Of a stretch of DNA of 64,000 bases, positions 56,792 through 64,000 are shown one piece after another. This DNA comes from Multifurca ochricompacta. Its lineage: Eukaryota; Basidiomycota; Agaricomycetes; Russulales; Russulaceae. The position numbers were made by a program, and so were the translations under genes. Numbering within the stretch: the stretch's first letter is position 1; the number at the start of each line of letters is the position of its first letter. The stretch is from assembly GCA_022496185.1 (NCBI GenBank), contig WTXG01000123.1, positions 1 through 64,000 on the forward strand. The letters are read 5' to 3'. The notes below the pieces were generated by a model that searched no databases, had not been told where the DNA came from, and worked only from the letters and a program-made list of their open reading frames with translations.

Positions 56792-57371
56792 TGTCACAGC
56801 CAGGTGCTAGCTGTGTGCAAGTCAATTCGCGTCAAGGAGGTTAATTCAAGTGTCAATGTTTCAAGGCGATCACCAAATCGTTCAGGCTCTGTAGGTCGCA
56901 GCGGACGCGCGCGCGAGTCGAAATTGGACAGAGACGCGCAGTCCTGTCACTAGATACTGGGGACGAAGACTCCTAAGGCGCGGCTTAGGGGCTCAAGTGG
57001 AATCCGGGTTTCTGTCTGATATGGAACACCTGTATTGGCACAGGAGAACAGACTTAGGGTCTGTCTCCAGATTCTAGTAGGTCCTTTTAAGTACACAGCA
57101 GACATACAGTGAGCTAATACAACTATCTAGACCTAAGAGCAACATCACTGGGACGTCGTCATGGTCATGTCATAGCTACATCATAGGGAGGTAGTCTAGA
57201 TGGCACGGAGAGGGACATGGATGTGGATAGGAAGGGGCTGCGTCCCCGATATTCGTACAGACCTAGACACAGATAGTAAAGTACTTAGTTATCAAGTGTA
57301 GGTAATGAAAACCCTTGCAAAACCCGAAACACGAAGTAAGTCAAAAACGCGGAATCACGATAAACGTCACA
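56792..57371 (-). repeat. 5' LTR of element N
   Basis: TGTGACGTTTATCG...GGCTGTGACA on minus. TATA-like TTAAAA at 57085-57090; TAAGTCTGTTCT (57045-57056) begins 34 nt after it and is complementary to the primer site. A GC alternation, GCGCGCGCG, lies near 56906. Confidence 0.92.
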
Positions 57372-58505
57372 ACATCTGTGGGCGCGGAGAAATCCGTAAG
57401 GTCCGCGCTGACCACAGGAGTGACAGAGATCATAGACGGGACAGTCCAACTCCCTATGCCCCGCATTGTGGCGGAGACATTTACCGCACCAACCTGATGG
57501 GTTGATGATCGTCGGGGTAACGCCTATGCGGCGGAAGATGCAGAATCGGCTCCAATGTAAATTGCTGCGGCAATGGCGGCACCACTTGCGATTGAGGGGA
57601 CAGTTCCAGCTGATATGGTACTTACTGTTGCATCGCCAACATGTCTCCCCACGGGGGTTCTCATGCATACGCGGCATCTCGAACCGATTCGGCAGGAGTG
57701 TCGGGGCAGCCCCCAATGATCGTGGGGGGAGGGGTCGCGCATAAGTGTCCGCGTACCTTTCTGCAATGGTCTGGTATGCGTCCCCAATCTCCAATCTCTT
57801 CCTGATCTCCGTCAGCTCTTGCTTGACCTGGAACATTCCACTGGTCAACCTCGTCATCATCTTCACGTGTTCTTTATATTGTTTGTTGAGCGTCGTACGC
57901 AGCATCAGGTTCTTGCGCAGTCTCATCACCTCGGCTTTGAGACGCGGGAGTCGCATGTCGTTCATCACTTCATCGATGGCGAATGCTCGGGAATCTTCGG
58001 CAGCCAAGTGACCAAGCTGCTCATCACTCATCGTATGGTGAAGGCGTCCAGTATACCTCTCCTCCAAATACACAGGGGCCCCATAAACAGGGCCATTCTT
58101 CTTCATACAGCCAGCTACATCCATGCCTCCGTTGGTATAAAAGATGTACTTAGCTATGGCCGTAGTTCCATCCGCCATAGTGATCTCGAGTGGAAAGTAC
58201 ATCGAGGAGTTCGGGTTGTTTGCAAAGAATGGGAATTCGGGGATTTCATCGTCCAGTTCCATACCCAATAGATTGTTTGGGTGCGGTTCCTCACAATGCT
58301 TGAAATCATTGTTGGGGTTGGGGGATTGGTTTTTGGTTCGTGCCTCGGCAGCTTCGTAATCAATGGGAGAGGAGGGACGTGTAGAAGGATGGGCAGAGGG
58401 GAAGTTCTCGACAACTACGGCAGAGGTGAAGGCGTCGACGGCGGCGTTGGCAGCGATGAAAGACATAATCGATTGTGTGGTAGTAGGACGTTGCTGAGGA
58501 AGCAT
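57372..58505 (-). pseudogene. Element M ORF3: accessory zinc-knuckle protein, split by N
   Basis: ATG at 58505 (MLPQQRPTTTQ) or, more conserved, 58466 (MSFIAANAAVDAF), about 40-80 bp after pol. Without N the frame is 412 codons and intact. Layout: N-terminal globular part (about 90-155: YFPLEITMADG...IFYTNGGMDVAGCM), a Leu/Lys/Arg-rich helical, coiled-coil-like stretch (about 186-245), then four Cys/His modules at about C289-C302, C309-C322 (both CX2CX4HX4C), C340-C355 and C361-C378. Probably binds nucleic acid; function unknown. It is not Gag, which has its own knuckle. Confidence 0.85.
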
Positions 58506-58544
58506 GTACTGGGGATTTCTTTGGGGTCTGTAGGTCGGTTCCTT

Positions 58545-61500
58545 TTAACTGTCTCTGGGCGCTTCTGGATGTCGGTCATGAAACTCCGAGATAAGAACTG
58601 GAGCAAAGATATTCCCGGTCGGCTCCCACGAGTTGTCAGAGTCTGGGAAGCCTTTCCACTTGACTAGGTAATGTAGTTTGCGCCCTCGGCCTTTTCGCTG
58701 GGAGTCTAGAATCCGCTCCACTTCCCATTCCGCTTCCCCATTGATTAATTCAGGGGGAGGTTTCGGGAAGTTTTCCCCATGTAGGGACGTCTCTCTATAG
58801 GGTGTCAGGAGTTTGGCATGGAAGACTGGGTGAATTCTCCATGTGGATGGAAGCTCGAGTTCGTATGACACGTCTGACAGCTTCCTTGTTATCTTGAATG
58901 GTCCGTGACGTCGGGGCGCTAACTTGGCCGTGGGATGTGACGTATGAATGTTCTTCCCTTCCAGCCAAACGAGGTCATTGGTCCGATAAGGTGTGAACTT
59001 CGAAGGCCTGTCCAATAGAGTTTTTTGCGCCTTGAGCAGGTTCTCATTGGCCGATTTCCTGACCTCCTTCCATTGGTCGATACGCTGCGCAGCTGATGGA
59101 ACATTCGTGGGTTTATTGGTCCAGGTCGTTCGCGGCGTCCATCCCATGATAAGTGAGAATGGCGGGGTTTTGGTGGTTCCATTGGGCCATGAGTTGTGTG
59201 CAAATTCTGCCATGGCCAGCCAATCAGCCCAATTGTCTTGTCGTCCGTTGCACCAGAATTGGAGGTACTGTTCTAGCCATTGGTTCGTTCTTTCTGACTG
59301 TCCATCGGTCTGTGGATGGTAGGCGGTTGAAATGTTTTGGGTGATGTCCAAGACCTTACAGAGTGCCTTGGCAAATGCGGAGGTGAAGCGTGGGTCGCGG
59401 TCGGAAATGATCTTTTCTGGGAGGCCGTAATGTCTGTAGACATGGTCCAAGTAAAGTTTGGCTACCCCCTCTGCTGTGATGGACTCGTTGCATGGTATAA
59501 ACAATGCTGCTTTGGAGCAATTGTGGTCGGTGATAGTCAAGATGGAATCAAAGCCTCTAGAGGTGGGGAGCTTGACAATAAAATCCATTGCAATAGTCTG
59601 GAATGGTAGTGAGGCCGTTGGTGTGATCGGGAACAATGCCGGTGGGTGCGGGTGCGTGTTTACTTTATTGGCCTGACATTCCGCACATCCTTTGACATAG
59701 TCTTCTACATCCTTCTTCATGTTTGGCCACCAGTAATCTCATTTGGCCAAGGCATACGTGTTGGCAATGCCGGGGTGGCCTGCAGAGGGAAGGTCATGGT
59801 GAAAATGGATCACCCCCCTCTTAATGTTGTCGCCACCGGTGACAACGAGACGATCTCCATCCTTCCACCAAAGGCCATCTATTTCCTTCAGGTTATGCGC
59901 GTCTGCCCAGGACTGGCAGAGTTGTTGGTTCATATTTTGTGATACTTGTGCCCATAGATCCATATCATGGAGACTGACGACTGCTGTATGCGCGAAGACC
60001 TCTTCGGGGAGTACGGTGATGTTCTCATTGTCTTCTTCACCTCCTTGTTGATCTGCCCTTCATGATAGGGCATCTGCCCGGGTGTTACGACTTCCAGCAA
60101 TATGTTTCAGTGTGAAGTTGTACTCCTCAAGTTCCAAGACTTCGCGGGCAACTCGTCGACTAATCTTATGGGGTTCTTTCCAATATAGCAGGTTGGAATG
60201 GTCGGTGTGAATGATGGTCTTATGAGGGGTTCCGGCTAGATATGGTCTCCAATGTCGTAGGGCCTTGACAATGGCGAGGAGCTCGCGATTCCAAATGTCA
60301 TAGTTTCGTTCAGCCGATGAAAACGTCTCGGAGAAAAAGGCCACTGGGTGGAGCATCCCCGTGGTGTCCCTCTGATTCAATACTGCCCCAACGGCAAAGC
60401 GGGAAGCGTCAACCTCAAGTTCAAACGGTTTTGCTAGATCCGGTTGCAGGAGGACAGGTTCTGAGCCAACAATGTCTCGGATATGTTCAAATGCTTGTTG
60501 TTGCTCTTTTCCCCAGTGCCAGGGTACGTCCTTCTTTAACAATCCGTTAAGTGGTTGCGCGATTCCGGAGAATCCTCGTACGAAACGCCGATAGAAGTTG
60601 CAGAATCCTATAAAGGATCTGACTTCCTTGACACATGTGGGCGTGGGCCATTCCCGAATGCCCTGCACCTTTACCGGATCCATTCGTACGTGTCCCCCTT
60701 CCAAGATGACCCCCAAGTACTCGACACTCCGTTGTTCAAATGAGCATTTCGACGGTTTGAGATATAAGTCGTGTTTGTGTAGGATATCCAGCACCTGGTG
60801 GACTCGCTCCTGATGATGTGGGAGATCGTTGGTAGTCGCCACTAATATGTCGTCCATGTACACCACTACCTCACCAGTGAGAATAAGGTCGCGGAAAATG
60901 TGATTCATCATTGACTGGAAGGTGGCTGGCGAGTTGGTGAGACCGAAGAACATGACATTCGGCTCAAACAGGCCTTGATTAGTCTTAAAGGCTGCCTTGC
61001 ACTGATCTCCCTCCTTGATTCGGACGTTGTTATACCCCCATCGGACATCCATCTTTGAGAAGAGTGACTTGTCCCTCATGGTGTCAATGAGCTCTGAAAT
61101 AAGAGGCAGCGGATAGGCATTCTTTACAGTGTAGGCGTTTATGCGTCGGTAATCTTGTACGGGTCGGAGCTTGCCATCCTTCTTCTTGATGAAGAAGAAG
61201 GGCGAGGCATACTGCGACTTGGACGGACGGATGTACCCTTTTGCCAGTTGCTCCTCGAGAAACAGTGTCAACGCTTCCTGCTCTTGTTGAGACAAGGGGT
61301 AGATTTTACAATCTATTGCCTGCGGCGTCTCCGGCACAAAATCAATGGCATGGTCCCAGGGGCGTGCTGGTGGGAAGCGCTGTGACTCTTCCTCCGAGAA
61401 CACCTTCCAATGTCGGTGGTAAGTGACAGGTACTACTTCTTCGAAGGTTTTCTCGGTTTGTCCTTGTACCGCTTTCTGGGCCAGTTCCGACGCTTTTGTG

Positions 61501-62034
61501 ACATAGCAGCGTCCGGGATTCTCGTTTTCCGCTTCAGTGGTGTCACCGACCCTTGCATGTCGGGCCTGGTAATCGTATCCCAGAGATGTGATTAAGACCG
61601 GGTAGGAATCTTTATCCATAGTGGCATCCGTCCAGTTAATCTTTGGTTCAAATGCTGCCAGCCAGGGATATCCCAAAATGAGATCCTCGTCCCCTAGATT
61701 GGTGACTAGGAAACGAATGGCTTTTGTTCTTTCTCCCACTTGGACGTTGAGGTCCATATAATGTGTAATCTTCCCTGCTCGATTGGCCGTCCCATCAATG
61801 TTCCAAATGTTCTTTTCTTGGGGGAGTGCCAGCATTCCTAGCCCATAGTCCTCACTAATCGTGGGCTGATGAAATTATCGGTAGCTCCTGAGTCAACCAG
61901 GATATCTCGATCAGCTGTCCTCTGTGTAGTTTCAAAATGTACTGGTATTTTCAAAGATTTGAAGCAACTAGTATACACAGAGGTTACATGGAGTGCTCGT
62001 GCCCAGGCCGATGGGGTAGAGCCAATCAAAAATC
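58545..62034 (-). pseudogene. Element M pol, three lesions
   Basis: Protease VDSGATDNFISPR; a one-base deletion near 61838 (MGLGML). RT follows ([52 protein letters not shown]), then RNase H (FELEVDASRFAVGAVLNQRD). TGA at about 60057 (ALS*RAD) and TGA near 59740 (LAK*DYWW) are both Arg CGA elsewhere. Integrase: HPGIANTY, CAECQANK, MDFIVKLPTS, ISDRDPRFTS, HPQTDGQSERTNQWLEQYL. GPF motif RRHGPFKI and chromodomain EAEWEVERIL...LVKWKGFPDSDNSWEP close it. The frame begins in -1 at the gag end. Confidence 0.9.
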
Positions 62035-63534
62035 CTTTTTTGCAAACGCCTTCTCGACTAAGATGGCGCGCACTTCCTCGCTCTCTTTCATCATATTTGC
62101 CCATATGTCCTGGGCCTTCTCCTCTTTAGTTCGTTTGTCTGCCGTAGGTGGGTTGCTGATGGGGTGACTTTGGGTAGTGGTAGCTTCAGCAACGTGTGCT
62201 CCTCTCTTCGGACAGTCTCGAGACATGTGTCCTTGTGCTTTACAGCGGAAGCACCGACCCTCCTTCATCAACGTCTGACGCTCATCCTCTGTGAGCGTTG
62301 CCCTCGCCCGGGTCCTATCTGCCAAGGTATCCATGGCGTTTGGATCTCTCTGATGATGCACAGGTTTGACGCCGAAGGCCGCTTTCCACTGGTCTCGGGT
62401 TTTTCCTTTTTTGGTGTCAACCCCAAAGCGTATTTGGAAGTCAAGGTAGTCCTGTTGCTGTCGTCGAGCAGCATCCACCCAGGAATCCCAATCGTTTGGG
62501 TGATGAAACTGTATGATGTTCTTCACCAAGGGGTTCGGTAACCCTTGGGAGAAGAGGTCCAACGTGGCCTCTTCGTCGGTGTCATACCCGGCTCTATTGG
62601 CCAGGCTTCTGAATTTGGCGACATAAGCATCAAGGTCTCCCTTGTCCATCTTCAGAGACTTTAGTTCTTGGGCTGCCTTCTGTTTGGCTTGCCCATCAGT
62701 AAATGCATCTTTGAACCTCTGGGCGATTGTTTCCCAAAGGCCTTCACTTGTGGTTCGTTGTCCACTCTCGATTTGTTCATTCAGCCACTCCAGCTGCTCC
62801 ATCGTCCAGTCATCTACGGCCTCTCCTCGGATAAGAGAGAGAAAGAGGTTAGCCCGCTGGAACGGGTTAATGATCTGGGCAACGTCGTGATTGAAGTTTT
62901 TGAAGGTAGTGAACTCCAACATAAACTTCTTGCTTTGCGAACGATCCCCTGTGAATGTCTGGGGTAGTACGCCTGACAACCGTCCCGAGGGTGGAGGAAT
63001 ATTTGGTGGTGCCATGACTGGTGGTGGGGGCGGAGGAGCTGGGTCGGGGAGTTGGGCGGCAATGGTGGACATAGTTTGGTAAAACGGGGTAACTGTGTTG
63101 GTAGACTGTATGGATATCTGGGGAGTTGTCAAAGCAGGGGCTCTGATCGTGACAACTGTGGGTGCAACCGGAGACGTAGTCGCTGCTAATGCCGGTGCTT
63201 CTTCACTGTTTTCTTCTACGTACTCTTCTGGTTCAGAGTCCGTAACGATAGCCGGGGGATTTTCTCTCCACGGCCCTAGTCCAAATTCTGGTGGTGCAGG
63301 TCCTGTAGTGACCCAAGAGTGTCGGCTTTCCGAATATCGGATACGATACCAAACTCTCTTCTCGTCGTCGTATTCTACCGGTTGGTATCTTCCGTCGTGA
63401 TAGACGTAGTATCCAAACTCGGATTCAAAATCTTTCCAGGCGGCAGAGCCAAGTACTTGTTGTGAAAGATTATTCTCGTCTCTGCGTTCGATGAGTTCTT
63501 CTTTAAAGAGGGTCTGACTGCGGCTGGAAGCCAC
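62026..63534 (-). CDS. Element M Gag with pre-Gag extension, intact
   Basis: 502 codons from GTG at 63534 (context AACGTGG, A at -3 and G at +4). No ATG precedes it in frame after the LTR; the first ATG is 63072 (MSTIAAQLPDPAP). Residues 1-154 form the pre-Gag domain (GYYVYHDGRYQPVEYDDEKR, then ...SWVTTGPAPPEFGLGPW). Then come a Pro linker, the capsid (MLEFTTFKNFNHDV...EQLEWLNEQIESG) and a CCHC knuckle CFRCKAQGHMSRDC. It ends AKKDF-TGA. It forms the cytoplasmic particle and binds element RNA. Confidence 0.88.
   Translation of the reverse strand: MASSRSQTLFKEELIERRDENNLSQQVLGSAAWKDFESEFGYYVYHDGRYQPVEYDDEKRVWYRIRYSESRHSWVTTGPAPPEFGLGPWRENPPAIVTDSEPEEYVEENSEEAPALAATTSPVAPTVVTIRAPALTTPQISIQSTNTVTPFYQTMSTIAAQLPDPAPPPPPPVMAPPNIPPPSGRLSGVLPQTFTGDRSQSKKFMLEFTTFKNFNHDVAQIINPFQRANLFLSLIRGEAVDDWTMEQLEWLNEQIESGQRTTSEGLWETIAQRFKDAFTDGQAKQKAAQELKSLKMDKGDLDAYVAKFRSLANRAGYDTDEEATLDLFSQGLPNPLVKNIIQFHHPNDWDSWVDAARRQQQDYLDFQIRFGVDTKKGKTRDQWKAAFGVKPVHHQRDPNAMDTLADRTRARATLTEDERQTLMKEGRCFRCKAQGHMSRDCPKRGAHVAEATTTQSHPISNPPTADKRTKEEKAQDIWANMMKESEEVRAILVEKAFAKKDF
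62029..62035 (-). promoter_or_regulatory. Candidate -1 frameshift site, type-M gag/pol
   Basis: GGATTTT on the last Asp and Phe codons before TGA; pol is open in the -1 frame (…FLIGSTPSAW). Same site in B, F, G and K. Confidence 0.6.
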
Positions 63535-63540
63535 GTTGAG

Positions 63541-63551
63541 AGACTCGACTT
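63541..63551 (-). promoter_or_regulatory. Primer-binding site of M, self-priming type
   Basis: AAGTCGAGTCT on the minus strand, 2 nt inside the LTR edge. It is the exact complement of AGACTCGACTT in the LTR (63774-63784), which starts 34 nt after the TATATAAG box (63811-63818). Confidence 0.7.
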
Positions 63552-63553
63552 GA

Positions 63554-64000
63554 TGTTACGTCCGGTGCGGGACGTTCCACACGACTTGTGTGACAGCATT
63601 CGTTCGTAGTTAGATAAGGGATCAATGGGACCCCTTGGAGTTTAGACGGGAAGAGTCAAAGTCGACAAGGCTGTACTTGAAGACGATGTTAAGCGGAAAG
63701 TACCAGAAGTACTGAGACAGTCAAGTCAAGTGTTCAAAGGGATGTCCAGAAGACAAGCACTGATGTATTCAATAAGTCGAGTCTGAAGTCTACAGTGTAG
63801 TTACAGCGGACTTATATACGTAAATCTGGTGGGCGTCTATAGATAAGATAGCCGAGTCAGGTGGGCCCAAATATACGAAAGCGGATGGCATAAAGCCTCG
63901 CTTCTGATAGGGTACTAAGTAAGTGTCCGATCCTAAGATAAGAAGATAAAGAGATAAGAAGGCAAACATGAACAAGCAACGCATCAACAGATGTAAACTG
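63554..64000 (-). repeat. 5' LTR of element M, cut by window end
   Basis: 447 of about 583 bp visible. TATA at 63811-63818, predicted mRNA start about 63784. It should end near 64136. Confidence 0.92.

Larger units (their letters stand above)
50047..57371 (-). mobile_element. Element N: complete young gypsy retrotransposon of a third lineage
   Basis: 7,325 bp with LTRs of 579 and 580 bp differing at three places (two CpG transitions, one A-run length). Perfect target duplication ACATC (50042-50046, 57372-57376). CpG-rich, unlike the old copies. Order on minus: LTR, gag, pol with chromodomain-like end, ORF3, LTR. It is inserted into element M's ORF3. Confidence 0.95.
49326..64000 (-). mobile_element. 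Element M: near-complete young type-M gypsy retrotransposon
   Basis: Minus strand: 5' LTR at 63554 onward (cut by the window end), gag, pol, ORF3 and 3' LTR at 49326-49908, with element N inserted in ORF3. The two LTRs differ at only six sites over the 447 bp comparable, all CpG. Damage in pol is one frameshift and two Arg-to-TGA. It is inserted in K's pol after TAAAG (49321-49325). This copy best represents the family. Confidence 0.92.

Noticed and set aside
49326..64000. TCG-directed RIP as known in some basidiomycetes
   Set aside because: None of the six LTR sites shows T before the mutated C; general CpG methylation fits better.

Overview
The window looks like a transposable-element nest from a fungus, most likely a basidiomycete (Agaricomycetes-like). 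That placement is inferred from the protein style of the chromodomain Ty3/gypsy pol genes, not from any host gene. I found no host gene. Nearly every base can be assigned to a nested or truncated element.

Nine copies belong to one chromodomain Ty3/gypsy family, called 'type M' here: A(-) 1-5438, B(+) 5439-11224, C(-) 12016-12957, E(-) 21290-24382, F(+) 24383-29954, G(+) 29955-35971, I(+) 42510-46153, K(+) 46154-49325 and M(-) 49326 to beyond 64000. Gene order is LTR, pre-Gag/Gag, Pol (PR-RT-RNaseH-IN-chromodomain), then an extra ORF3 with zinc knuckles, then LTR. Two further gypsy lineages occur. Element D(+) 12958-21289 has extra ORFs upstream of gag. Element N(-) 50047-57371 is young, has intact gag, and carries a different ORF3. 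A Ty1/copia element H(+) 35972-42509, a copia solo LTR (46325-46839) and a D-type solo LTR (18402-18986) are also present. Two DNA elements complete the set: a near-perfect 1.6 kb palindromic Tc1 derivative (22718-24339) and a non-autonomous TIR element with a minisatellite and a tRNA-like sequence (32044-33422).

Nesting: A sits in B's gag. The Tc1 palindrome and F sit in E. G sits in the end of F's pol. The TIR element sits in G's gag. K sits in I's 3' LTR. The copia solo LTR sits in K's 5' LTR. M sits in K's pol, and N sits in M's ORF3 with a perfect ACATC duplication. D and H have near-identical LTRs but unmatched flanks lying in different elements, which suggests ectopic recombination.

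Shared signals stand out. All three gypsy lineages carry a stretch 34 nt downstream of a TATA-like box that is complementary to the sequence starting 2 nt after the 5' LTR. This is the arrangement of Tf1-type self-priming. All three also place GGATTTT over the last codons of gag, with pol in the -1 frame. Old copies are broken mainly by CGA-to-TGA changes. M's two LTRs differ only at CpG sites, pointing to cytosine methylation as the main mutational force.
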